Below, piece by piece: positions 7,722-15,878 of a stretch of 64,000 nt of DNA (positions within the stretch are counted from its first letter, which is position 1; every line of letters begins with the position of its first letter). The stretch covers positions 470,751 to 534,750 of the forward strand of contig NZ_JACHJL010000004.1 of NCBI RefSeq assembly GCF_014203645.1, read 5' to 3'. A program made the position numbers and the translations under genes. Under the pieces are notes generated by a model that saw only the letters and a list, made by a program, of their open reading frames with translations, had not been told where the DNA came from and did no database searches. The stretch is from Streptomyces zagrosensis. GTDB taxonomy: Bacteria > Actinomycetota > Actinomycetes > Streptomycetales > Streptomycetaceae.

Positions 7722-10397
7722 CTAGTCCCGCAACAGATCCGGTACGCCCGCGGAGTCGGGCTCATCCCGCTCGCCGGAGAGCACGGTCAGCCGATGAGTT
7801 GCCCGGGTGAGCGCCACGTACAGCACCCGCAGCCCGGCCGGCGACTCGTCGGCGATCTCGGCGGGCGAGACCACGAGGGTCGCGTCGTACTCAAGGCCCT
7901 TGGCCTCCAGACTGCCGAGCACGACGACCCGGCTGCGCGGCTCCCCCGTACCAGCGGCGCCGCCTTGCCGGCCGGAGCCACCCGAGCGCACACCGGCGGC
8001 TGCGCCCGCGGCCTCCCGCGTACCAGCCCCCGCACCAGCCCCCATACCGACACCGCCGCCGAAGGCCACTGGTCCGGTCAGCTCCGCCAGCCAGGCGCGG
8101 GCCTCGGTGCGGCGGCCCATCGCGACGACCACGCCGACCGTGCCGTCCACCTCGGCCAGCAACCGCCGCACCTCCGCCCGCAGCACGGCGCCCGGATCGT
8201 TCCCCGCCACCACGAACCGCGGCTCAAGGCCGGTGGACCGCACCGCGGTCGGAGGCGAGGTGCCGGGCATCGCGAGGGCGAGCACCTTGGAGGCGAGGGC
8301 GGCGATCTCCGCCGGGTTGCGGTAATTGACGGTGAGCTGGAAGCGGCGGCGGGGCCGGGTGCCAAGCGCCTCGTCCCGGGCGGCAGCCGCCTCGTCCGGG
8401 TCGGACCAGGAGCTTTGCGCCGGGTCGCCGACCACGGTCCAGGTGGCCTGCCGGCCCCGGCGGCCGACCATCCGCCACTGCATGGGCGTCAGGTCCTGCG
8501 CCTCGTCCACGATGACGTGCGCATAGTCCGTACGCACCTCATCGCGCAGCCGCTCAAGCCGCTCGGCCCGGCTCGACCGGGAGGAGGTCCGGTCGGCGTA
8601 GGTGGTCAGCTCGTCCAGGCCGGTGAGCTGGTCGAGCGGGTCCGCCTCGCGCTTACGGGGCCGGGCAGGAGTGCCGAGCAGCATGTGCAGCTCGTCGATG
8701 AGGGCTACATCGTGCACCGACAGCGGGCCGTGCCCCGCGGCGTCGAGCCGCCGCAGCGAGCGCGCCATCAGCCGCACCTCGCGCTGTGTCAACACCCGGC
8801 CCCTGCCGCCAGCGCCCCCGGCCCAGCGGGCCAGCCGCCGCTCGTCGGCCATCGCGGCGAGCACCCGGCGCGGCGTCAACTCGGGCCACCATGCGGCGAG
8901 GAAATCGGTGAACTCCGACTCCGTGGTGATGTCCTCGTCGAATGCCTCGCGGGCCTCGGCCGCCAGCTCCGGGTCCTGGTAGCGCCGCGGCCCACCGGAG
9001 GCCGACCACAGCGCGTCCAGCAGCAGCCGCCGGGCACGCGGACGCATCAAATTGACCGGAGCGGTGCCGCTGAGCACCGACTGCCGGATCTGCCGCAGCT
9101 TCTGCCCATCCAACTCGACGCGGGCGCCGAAGGCGACCACCCGCAACCGATCGGGCACGCCGTTCCCTGCCCTGGTCCCGCCCCTACTGTCACCGGTGTA
9201 CGCCTCATCGCCGACCAGCTCATCGAAGGCGAGCTGACCGCTGTCGCCGCCCTCGTCGGCGTGGGCCACCGGAGCCGGTCCTGGCAGCGTGAGCGCGCCC
9301 CTGGCCGCCTTCCGCAGCACCCTCGCCATCCGTACGGACCCCTTGACCCTGGCCACGGCCGGTTCGTCGTACACCAGGGCGCCACTGTCGCCCTGCTGGC
9401 CGCCCCGCTGCGCAACCTCGGCCGCCTCGGCCAGGGAGCCGATGGCACGGATCGCCACCTGGCCCTCCTCACCGAGCGAGGGCAGCACGCCCTCGGTGTA
9501 CGCGACGAGCAGCGGGGTGGGGCTGACGATGAGGATGCCGCCCGCGTAGCGGCGCCGGTCCTGGTAGAGCAGGTACGCGGCGCGGTGCAAGGCGACCGCC
9601 GTCTTGCCCGTGCCGGGGCCGCCCTCGACCAAGGTGACGGAGTTCGCGGGGGCCCGGATCACCAGGTCCTGTTCCGCCTGGATGGAGGAGACGATGTCCC
9701 GCATGGTGTGCCCGCGGGCCCGGCCCAGCGCGGCCATCAGCGCGCCGTCGCCGACGACCGACAGCGGCTCACCGTCGAGGGATGCGGTCAGCTCCGGGCG
9801 TAGCAGGTCATCCTCCACGCCGAGCACCTTGCGGCCCTTGCTGCGGATGACGCGGCGGCGCACGACGCGGCCAGGCGCCACGGGGGTAGCCCGGTAAAAG
9901 GGCGCCGCTGCGGGCGCCCGCCAGTCGATGACCAGCGGCGAATACTCCGCGTCGAGCACGCCGAGCCGTCCGATGTGCAGCGTCTCGGCAATGTCGGCGT
10001 GCGCGCCACCGCTGTCATCGATGCGTTCGGCGTCGTCGGCGGGCTCGACGGAGGTGTGCGCACCGTCCGGGCCGCGCTTGCCGTCCTTGCCGAGCAGCAG
10101 GTCGATCCGGCCGAAGAGGAAGTCCTCGAACTCGCTGTTCAACCGATTCAGGTGCACGCCGGCGCGGAAAACCTGTGCGTCGCGCTCGGCGAGCGCGCCG
10201 GGCGTGCCGACCTGGCCTCCCTTCACCGCGTCGTTCATGAGGTACTCGGCCTCGTGGATCTTCTCCTCAAGGCGCCGGTACACCCGGTTGAGATGACGCT
10301 GCTCGACCCGGATCTCCCGGTCACGGGCTCCCTCGGTGTCGGACCCGGTATGCCGGGACGCTGCGGATGCTGCGTGCGTGGCGTTGTGCGCGGCCAC
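7722..10397 (-). CDS. HelD-like superfamily 1 DNA helicase / RNA polymerase-recycling factor
   Basis: An 891-residue UvrD-like ATPase of the actinobacterial HelD family. HelD proteins bind RNA polymerase and pull it off DNA; some streptomycete members (HelR) protect against rifampicin. The N-terminal 100 residues are helical (REIRVEQRHLNRVYRRLEEK), like the arm that enters the polymerase secondary channel. Walker A is GGPGTGKT (residues 259-266), followed by AVALHRAAYLLYQDRRR. Motif II is HVIVDEAQDLTPMQW, and late motifs TWTVVGDPAQSSW and VNYRNPAEI are present. The GTG at 10397 behind aaggggg is preferred; the frame stays open upstream to 10700 but is unconserved. Substrate preference is unknown. 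Confidence 0.88.
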   Translation of the reverse strand: MAAHNATHAASAASRHTGSDTEGARDREIRVEQRHLNRVYRRLEEKIHEAEYLMNDAVKGGQVGTPGALAERDAQVFRAGVHLNRLNSEFEDFLFGRIDLLLGKDGKRGPDGAHTSVEPADDAERIDDSGGAHADIAETLHIGRLGVLDAEYSPLVIDWRAPAAAPFYRATPVAPGRVVRRRVIRSKGRKVLGVEDDLLRPELTASLDGEPLSVVGDGALMAALGRARGHTMRDIVSSIQAEQDLVIRAPANSVTLVEGGPGTGKTAVALHRAAYLLYQDRRRYAGGILIVSPTPLLVAYTEGVLPSLGEEGQVAIRAIGSLAEAAEVAQRGGQQGDSGALVYDEPAVARVKGSVRMARVLRKAARGALTLPGPAPVAHADEGGDSGQLAFDELVGDEAYTGDSRGGTRAGNGVPDRLRVVAFGARVELDGQKLRQIRQSVLSGTAPVNLMRPRARRLLLDALWSASGGPRRYQDPELAAEAREAFDEDITTESEFTDFLAAWWPELTPRRVLAAMADERRLARWAGGAGGRGRVLTQREVRLMARSLRRLDAAGHGPLSVHDVALIDELHMLLGTPARPRKREADPLDQLTGLDELTTYADRTSSRSSRAERLERLRDEVRTDYAHVIVDEAQDLTPMQWRMVGRRGRQATWTVVGDPAQSSWSDPDEAAAARDEALGTRPRRRFQLTVNYRNPAEIAALASKVLALAMPGTSPPTAVRSTGLEPRFVVAGNDPGAVLRAEVRRLLAEVDGTVGVVVAMGRRTEARAWLAELTGPVAFGGGVGMGAGAGAGTREAAGAAAGVRSGGSGRQGGAAGTGEPRSRVVVLGSLEAKGLEYDATLVVSPAEIADESPAGLRVLYVALTRATHRLTVLSGERDEPDSAGVPDLLRD

Positions 10398-10846
10398 CCA
10401 GGCCCCCTTCTGTGTGCGTAGGGCAGCCGTCAACCGTACGCGAACTGGGGCACCCTGCGCACGCATCCGAACAGAGCTGGCCCGATCCCCCACCGCACGG
10501 GCCCCCGCACCCGGCACCGACCGCCCGGGGCGGCCCGCCCTCGGCACCCACTCGCCGCGCCAGTGCGCCGCGCCCGAGTCCGCCACCAGCCCGCAGCACC
10601 CGCACCCGTCGCCGCCCACGCCACCCGTCCAGGGTCCGCGCCCCGAGGCAGTCGAGCGCCGCCGAATGCAGTGGCACGCGCCGGCTCGCTGCCAGGCCAC
10701 GTCGGTGCGTTACGCAACGGCAGGTGGGCCGCACATCGCCCTGCCCCGATCCGCCCGCGCGGCCAACGGCGGCGCCAACCGCCGTCCGCTGAGCTCCGAT
10801 TGCGCCGCCGAACATGGTGCCTGCACTACGAAGCCGGGTCGGCCTG

Positions 10847-10905
10847 CCTTCATGTTCCGTCAGACTACGGCCAGTTAGCCGCCGATAACGGTCAGAACAT
10901 GAAGG
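10847..10905. repeat. Widely spaced 11-bp inverted repeat (ccttcatgttc ... gaacatgaagg)
   Basis: The two arms at 10847-10857 and 10895-10905 are exact complements separated by 37 bp. A third partial copy, gaacatg, lies at about 10810. The spacing (arm centres 48 bp apart) suits two operator sites rather than a terminator, but no regulator can be named. Confidence 0.6.
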
Positions 10906-10920
10906 CGCTACCACGAGGGA

Positions 10921-10952
10921 TACAGGCCCCGGACCCCCGACCGGGGCCTGTA
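10921..10952. terminator. Strong hairpin, probably terminator of the CGNR gene
   Basis: A perfect 12-bp stem (tacaggccccgg / ccggggcctgta) with an 8-nt loop lies about 220 bp past the CGNR stop on the minus strand. Confidence 0.6.
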
Positions 10953-11169
10953 CCGTCTCCACGTTCTCACATCAACTCGGTTTGTGCGTCCATTAATTGA
11001 TGGCATATCAGGAATGCTTGACTCCGGTGGTCGGGGTGCTGAAACGACGTGGCGCGGTCGGCGGAGGCGGCCATCCCTGGCGGGCCGGTGCGGCCGATGC
11101 CGCAGTCGTGCGTCTGCTGTGGCGGTGGGGGCCGCTACGGTGGGAGCCGTTGCCGTGGCTGCCGGGCAG

Positions 11170-11769
11170 CTAGGCGCGGGCGGCGACCGCGCGTCTGCGG
11201 TGCCTGGCCACCCGTTCTCGGTTACCGCACACCTCGCTTGAGCACCAGCGGCGGCGCCGGCCGCGCGAGGTGTCCAGATAGATCAGCGCGCAAGTCTCCC
11301 CCTCGCACCGGCGCAACTGCCCCTTGGCCGTCTGGTCGGTGAGCAGGTCGATGGCGTCGCGGGCGATCTGGGCGAGCAGCGCCGCGCAGTCGGGCCGGGT
11401 GGCGAGGGTACGTACGAGGGTGCCGTCCGCGGCGCGTACCGCGCGCATGGCCGGGGGCCCGATGCTGGCCAGCGCGTTCACCCGCTCGACGTCAACGCCC
11501 GCGGCCCGGCCTTCGAGCTCGGCGCATACGACGCGGCACAACAGGTCCCGTACGGCGTGGAAGCGGGCCAGCCAACTGGTGTCCAGGGCGTCCAACGGCA
11601 TGCCGGGCGGTAACAGGCCAGCGCCCACGAGCCACTGGCCAAGCCGGCCCGGACTGTCGAGCCGCTCCACCGGCTCGTCACCGAACCGGCCGCCCACCGT
11701 CGCCACCAGGTCGAGGCAGACCCGACCGGCGTCGAAGCGAAGATCGTAAGAGGCCGAGACCGCCGCCAT
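11170..11769 (-). CDS. CGNR zinc-finger / ABATE-domain putative regulator
   Basis: A 199-residue protein of the CGNR family, thought to be stress-linked transcription regulators. The N-terminal part (FDAGRVCLDLVATVGGR and following helices) is the ABATE ligand-binding-like domain. The C-terminal zinc finger is complete: RRCEGETCALIYLDTSRG, then the diagnostic WCSSEVCGNRERVARHRRR. Ligand and targets are unknown. The ATG at 11769 is the only sensible start, with gagggag upstream. It lies downstream of nnaR on the same strand with a 177-bp gap, so shared transcription is possible but not compelling. Confidence 0.88.
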   Translation of the reverse strand: MAAVSASYDLRFDAGRVCLDLVATVGGRFGDEPVERLDSPGRLGQWLVGAGLLPPGMPLDALDTSWLARFHAVRDLLCRVVCAELEGRAAGVDVERVNALASIGPPAMRAVRAADGTLVRTLATRPDCAALLAQIARDAIDLLTDQTAKGQLRRCEGETCALIYLDTSRGRRRRWCSSEVCGNRERVARHRRRAVAARA

Positions 11770-11946
11770 CCGCCTATCACTCCCTCAGTCCGCGGGGCGC
11801 CCGGACGCCCGTGAGGAACCTCCACTTCCAGAGTGCCCGCCCCGGGCCCCTCCCCGTAACCCTCCCGACACGTCCGGAAGCAGCCCGGGGCAGCCGCGCC
11901 AGGCGGGGTGTGGCCCCGCTGCGAGGTGCCGTCAGGCTGTGGGCTG

Positions 11947-13236
11947 TCAGGCTTCGCCGGACTTCGAGTCGGCCGTTGGGTCGAGCGCCAGCCGGTACCC
12001 CCGCTTGACCACCGTCTGGATCAGCCGTGGTGAGCCGAGCGCGCCGCGTAGCCGGGTCATCGCCGTCTCCACCGCGTGTTCGTCGTTGCCCGCGCCCGGC
12101 AGCGCACGCAGCAGGTCGGCGCGCGATACGACCCCGCCGGGGTGGCGGGCGAGCGCGCGCAGCAGCACCATGCCGGCCGGAGGCACCGGGTGCAGTTCGC
12201 CGTCCACGAGCGCCGCATGCCCCCGGACCTCCAGACGCTGGCCCGCGACCGGCAGCGGCTGCACCCGGGCAGGCAGTTCCTGACACAGCAGCTGAACCAA
12301 CGGGCCAAGCCGAAATCGCTCGGGCTGGCAGGTGGGTACGTCGTGGGCCGCCAATGGCAGTGCGGTGACCGGGCCCACGCAGGCGGTCAGTACGTCCTGA
12401 CGCAGCGCGTCGATGAGCGCACCGCGGATGCCGCGCCGCTCCGCCCGGTCCAACAGGCCGGCCGCGGCGGGCGCGCTGGTGAAGGTGATGGCATCCACGG
12501 CGCGGGCGATGGTGGCGTCCAGGAGCCGATCGAGGGGGCCCGGGTCCTCGGGGGCCATCCACCGATAGACCGGCACCCCGACCACCTCGGCACCCCCTGC
12601 CCGCAGTGACTCCACGAACCCCGGCAGCGGCTCGCCGTGCAACTGAAGGGCGATCCGGCGGCCTTCGACCCCCTCGGCAAGAAGCCGGTCGAGCACCTCC
12701 GCCATGGATTCGGAGGCGGGCGACCAGTCCTCGGTGAGCCCTGCGGCCCGGATCGCGCCGCGCACCTTGGGGCCGCGGGCAAGAAGTTCCGCACCGCGCA
12801 GCCGATCAAGCAGTACCGCCCCCAGGCCCCAGCCATCGGCGGCCTCGACCCAGCCGCGAAAGCCGATGGCCGTCGTCGCAATCACCACGTCGGGCGCATC
12901 GTCGATCAACTGCTTGGTGGCGGCCAGGAGTTCGCTGTCGTCGGCAAGCGGAACGATGCGCAGCGCGGGCGCATGGATGACCACGGCGCCGCGCCGCTGC
13001 AACAGCGCGATCAGCTCATCCGCGCGCCGGGCCGCGGTAACCCCCACCGTGAACCCCGCGAGCGGAGTGCCCGCCCGCCCGGGTCCACGACCACCATCCG
13101 GCCCCTGCTGCCCGCTCTCGACCTGCGGATCGCCGTGCTGATCACTCGTGTCCTGCGGACCGTTCGTATCCTGCGAACGGTGCTGCTGATCGTTCTCGCC
13201 CTGCTGGTCTGCGTGCATGCGCCTCGCCCCGCTCAT
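11947..13236 (-). CDS. nnaR: NnaR-type nitrate/nitrite assimilation regulator (HemD-like domain plus winged helix)
   Basis: This 429-residue protein joins a uroporphyrinogen-III synthase-like domain (about residues 55-320, from AGFTVGVTAARRADELIALL) to a C-terminal OmpR-type winged helix (VSRADLLRALPG, then TAMTRLRGALGSPRLIQTVVKRGYRL). That architecture and its position downstream of narK identify NnaR, described in S. coelicolor as an activator of nitrate and nitrite assimilation genes. It is a regulator rather than the housekeeping HemD. Residues 1-54 are a polar Q/D/G-rich tail. The ATG at 13236 overlaps (ATGA) the stop of the reading frame from the narK remnant; a second ATG at 13218 is possible. 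The gene appears intact while its partner is broken. Confidence 0.87.
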   Translation of the reverse strand: MSGARRMHADQQGENDQQHRSQDTNGPQDTSDQHGDPQVESGQQGPDGGRGPGRAGTPLAGFTVGVTAARRADELIALLQRRGAVVIHAPALRIVPLADDSELLAATKQLIDDAPDVVIATTAIGFRGWVEAADGWGLGAVLLDRLRGAELLARGPKVRGAIRAAGLTEDWSPASESMAEVLDRLLAEGVEGRRIALQLHGEPLPGFVESLRAGGAEVVGVPVYRWMAPEDPGPLDRLLDATIARAVDAITFTSAPAAAGLLDRAERRGIRGALIDALRQDVLTACVGPVTALPLAAHDVPTCQPERFRLGPLVQLLCQELPARVQPLPVAGQRLEVRGHAALVDGELHPVPPAGMVLLRALARHPGGVVSRADLLRALPGAGNDEHAVETAMTRLRGALGSPRLIQTVVKRGYRLALDPTADSKSGEA

Positions 13237-13389
13237 GGCCGTCTTGGTCGTGCTCCGCCCGGCGATCGTGGTCCGGCCCGCGGAGCCCGAGCCTGCCAGC
13301 GCTCGGTGACGGCCTCGGTTCGCCAGTATTTCCTGCCTGTTACGCCCCCGCTCGTACGTCGGTCAGCTTGGGCTCTCACACCGGCGTGA

Positions 13390-14045
13390 TTCGGCCGCGG
13401 CTCGGCCCGCTTGGCTACGACGGGGCCGGCGGCCGATTTCCGCAGGTACACCCACCAGGTGACGGCGAAGCACAGCACACAGAACAGGAGGAAGGACAAA
13501 AAGGCGGGGGCCCCGGTGTGCACTGTACGAAACGCCTCCCGAAAGGCCAGGTTGACGCCCAGGCCACCGAGCGCGCCGAACAGCCCCGTCACGGCGCCGG
13601 ACAGCCGCCGTACGTGGGCCGCGGCGTCCTCGCCGCGCAGGCCGAGCGCAAGCGCCTTGGTCTGGAAGATGCCGGGGATCATCGTGTACGTGGAGCCGTT
13701 GCCGAGCCCGCTGAGCACAAGCAGCACGACGAAGCCGACGAGGAAGACCGGCAACGAACACGGTCCAGTTGCGCCCGCCGTAGCGCGCCACAGCGAAGGT
13801 GTACGGAACCCGCAGCACCGCGCCGACCAGCGTCGGCATGGCGGCCAGGAAGAATGTCCGGGCCGCGTCGAACCCGTACTAGGGCCTCACGAACAGCACC
13901 ATCACCGACCACAGGCTCCGAAAGGAGAAACCACTGTGCTCGGAGAGGATCGAGAGCAACAGATGACGCCGAGCGATCCGCCGCCCCCGGCGTACCAAAA
14001 GAGCTCGTCTTCCGGGTCCAACGCTCGATCCACCGCTTGCCCGTA
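13390..14045 (-). pseudogene. narK: narK nitrate/nitrite transporter, multiply broken remnant
   Basis: Read on the minus strand, pieces of an actinobacterial NarK (major facilitator) appear in order but in different frames. Near 14037-14017 is RWIERW; one base is then lost and DPEDELFW continues in another frame; next comes RRIARRHLLLSILSEHSGFS and SLWSVMVLFVRP. There an in-frame TAG (13881-13879) replaces the usual Glu of PEYGF. MPTLVGAVLRVPYTFAVARY and GGRNWTV follow. At about 13760 the frame jumps directly to FLVGFVVLLVLSGLGNGS, TMIPGIFQTKALALGLRGE and the last helices, so the middle of the protein (roughly half) is missing. It cannot make a transporter. Confidence 0.9.
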
Positions 14046-14136
14046 CGGGCCGTGCTCGGGCCAGTCAACGCGCCCCACCTCCCTGGGCCGGTCCAATCGC
14101 CGCTAGGGACCGCGCGTTTCCGGCCGATGGCATGAC

Positions 14137-14152
14137 GTGACACAGACGAAAC
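14137..14152. promoter_or_regulatory. GlnR-like box upstream of the narK remnant
   Basis: GTGAC-N6-GAAAC matches the published actinobacterial GlnR half-site pattern (gTnAc-n6-GaAAc) exactly. Six bases further right, CTCAC is a 4-of-5 match to the next expected repeat. It lies about 100 bp upstream of the recognisable start of narK and 86 bp upstream of the divergent lipoprotein gene, so it may be a relic of narK control or may now serve the lipoprotein. Confidence 0.55.
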
Positions 14153-14237
14153 CGTGCACTCACCTGCGGACCCGGGAGTCCGTGAGCAACACTGACCGCT
14201 GATCAACGCCGTTACGCCGTATCACCGGGGGATTCTC

Positions 14238-14717
14238 GTGCGCAGCTCTCATCTCCACTTACGCTCCGAACACGCACTCACCCCACACCAACGACCCCAC
14301 CCGGCGCGAAGGCCACACCGGCCCGCCGCGGCCGTGGCCCTCTGCCTGGCACTGGCCCTCACGGGCGCCTGTTCCGACGACTCCAACGGCGACGCGAAGG
14401 CCGTAAACCTGTCGGAACGAACGGTGCCGAACGCCATCGCCGCCTTCCAGTCCGCCGAGGGCCCAGGGTGCGGTGAGGGCGACTGCACCCAGCATCTACG
14501 CCGACTGGTGGGCGACATCCGAGCCTTGGGCCAGGCGATGTACGCGGCACCAAACGGCGAGCAGACGTTCGCCAAGCCGCTGAAGATCGTGAAGGACATG
14601 GAGCGAGAACTACCGGGCAATGAATCCGCCGAGGTGGACGACTTCGCACGAGAGCCCGCCCTCAGCGCGGCAAGAGCCCTGAAGCAATGGATAGCGAACA
14701 ACCCGAAAACGCAGTAA
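14238..14717 (+). CDS. Small putative lipoprotein
   Basis: A 159-residue secreted protein of unknown function. The N-terminus is long, positive and His/Arg-rich, then a hydrophobic segment AAAVALCLALALTG leads to the cysteine of ACSDD, a plausible lipobox for lipid anchoring. The mature part is mostly helical and has two cysteines close together (GPGCGEGDCTQHLRR). The GTG start at 14238 has ggggg just upstream. It is divergent to the broken narK and near a GlnR-like box. No family is recognised. Confidence 0.7.
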   Translation: MRSSHLHLRSEHALTPHQRPHPARRPHRPAAAVALCLALALTGACSDDSNGDAKAVNLSERTVPNAIAAFQSAEGPGCGEGDCTQHLRRLVGDIRALGQAMYAAPNGEQTFAKPLKIVKDMERELPGNESAEVDDFAREPALSAARALKQWIANNPKTQ

Positions 14718-15180
14718 ACCACCCCCCACCCCGCATCGCTCCCGCAAGCAACCAAAAACCGGAGAGAAAGCAACAACCAACCCCCGAGCACCACAACAAG
14801 AGCAGCCAGCAAAGGCGAAGCCAAGCGAACCCAAAAGCAGGCAGCGAAGGCGAAGCCAAGCGGAACCCCACGAAAGAGCCAGCGAAGGCGAAGCCAAGCG
14901 GCCCCCTCCCCCACCCCAACGAAACCGCAGCAGACAACCAACCCAGCAAAGGCGAAGCCAAGCGACACCCAAAAGCAGCCAGCAAAGGCGAAGCCGAGCG
15001 GCACTCCACGCAGGAGCCAGCGAAGGCGAAGCCGAGCGGAACCCTCCCGCACCCCGCCGCGGGCCCACCCACGAGGGGGACGCGGGTGGCGAAGCCCCCG
15101 CACGCGAGGCGAAGCCGAGCAAAACGACGAAGGCGACACCGCCCGCGCTTTCCGCGGGCATGCGTCGCCTATCGCCTTCG
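14718..15180. other. Repeat-rich gene-free stretch downstream of ssrA
   Basis: This holds the six-copy 22-bp repeat array at 14806-15039 and, near 15150, a short GC-rich inverted sequence (cccgcgctttccgcggg) that could end the tmRNA transcript. The long frame visible on each strand is produced by the repeats and has no independent support. Confidence 0.6.
14806..15039. repeat. Six ~22-bp direct repeats with irregular spacing
   Basis: The unit is ccagcRaaggcgaagccRag followed by cg (R is a or g). Copies start near 14806, 14842, 14879, 14942, 14979 and 15017, and a degenerate half copy lies at 15108-15120. Spacing is about 37 bp except one gap of 63 bp. Copies differ at one to three positions and spacers share motifs such as acccaaaagcag. 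Confidence 0.85.
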
Positions 15181-15547
15181 TGGAGATGGCGGGAATCGAA
15201 CCCGCGTCCAACGGTGCAAAAACAGGGCTTCTCCGTGTGCAGTCTGCTGCGCTTTTCTTAGCCCCGGAGATCACGCAGACAAGTCTCCGACGGGCTCAGT
15301 CACTGTTTAGTTTCCCACTAGCCCCCGTGACCGGGACCGGTGGTTGAGTTCCCTAGCTGATGCCAGGAACCGGGTCGGGAACAGCCCCGGGCTGACACTT
15401 CGCAAATCGCTACTTAGGCAGCGAGGGCGAAGGAATCGCGCTTGGAATCGGCGATTATTGTTTTCGGCGCGTGGTTTACGAGATCATTGCCGCTTCCTCG
15501 ACACGCTTCCCCTGCTTCGACATCCGCTGTCGAAACCGATCATCCCC
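15181..15547 (-). ncRNA. ssrA: Transfer-messenger RNA (tmRNA)
   Basis: tmRNA with SmpB rescues ribosomes stalled on broken mRNA and tags the product for proteolysis. The 5' end GGGGATG pairs with 3' CATCTCC to give a 7-bp acceptor stem containing the G3-U pair needed for alanine charging; the T arm reads GCGGGTTCGATTCCCGC. The discriminator A is at 15181 and the terminal CCA is not encoded. The tag frame is at 15417-15452 with its stop at 15414-15416; translated it gives ADSKRDSFALAA, ending in the classical ALAA degradation signal. The pseudoknot-forming GC-rich stretches lie between the tag and the 3' end. smpB lies just upstream on the same strand. Confidence 0.97.
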
Positions 15548-15878
15548 ATGTTGATTTTTCAAAGCGCACCCCGTGAGGGGCTGTCCCGGCTAGCGGGGCG
15601 AGTGCCATCGTACGTGAAGAGCAAGTGCGGGGGCCAGTTTATTCCGGAGCAGGTGGGCCGGGCCCCACGCGCGGCATCCCGACCGCGGCCGTAACAGCCG
15701 CCACGACCGCCACCCCAGGCGTGGAAACGAAGGCCGCGCGATCAAGAACCTGCCCCCACGGCGCCCCGTAGAGCGACGACCGACGCGGCCACGCCCACGA
15801 ACCACCAACCAGCCCGGCGACACCCACGACCCAACGGCCGACACGGTGACCCGGCGACCCGGTAACACCCAGCGTGGT
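15548..15878. other. ssrA upstream region
   Basis: This 331-bp stretch separates the smpB stop from the mature tmRNA 5' end and contains no convincing gene. It must hold the ssrA promoter or a processed leader. A small hairpin (caccccgtgaggggc) lies near 15567-15582. Confidence 0.5.
15607..15612 (-). promoter_or_regulatory. Candidate -10 box for ssrA
   Basis: Read on the minus strand, TACGAT lies 60 nt upstream of the mature tmRNA 5' end, which would leave a leader for RNase P to remove. No good -35 box is seen at the right distance. Confidence 0.3.

Larger units (their letters stand above)
10398..11169. other. 772-bp gene-free stretch between the CGNR regulator and the helicase
   Basis: Frames exist on both strands but none has credible protein character. 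The stretch holds the minus-strand helicase promoter (left), an 11-bp inverted repeat at 10847-10905 and a strong hairpin at 10921-10952 that probably ends the CGNR transcript. From memory S. coelicolor has a sigma/anti-sigma pair in this neighbourhood; nothing like it is visible here. Confidence 0.5.

Noticed and set aside
12050..13236. NnaR read as the housekeeping uroporphyrinogen-III synthase HemD
   Set aside because: The C-terminal winged helix and the narK neighbourhood point to the regulator; streptomycete HemD is, as I recall, a fusion elsewhere in the genome.
14806..15039. Regularly spaced 22-bp repeats looking like a CRISPR array
   Set aside because: Units differ from one another, spacers are only about 15 bp, of uneven length and share sequence, and no cas gene is nearby.
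14249..15274. Minus-strand frame of 341 codons rich in LGFAFAG
   Set aside because: It is produced by the DNA repeats and runs antisense to the lipoprotein gene and into ssrA.
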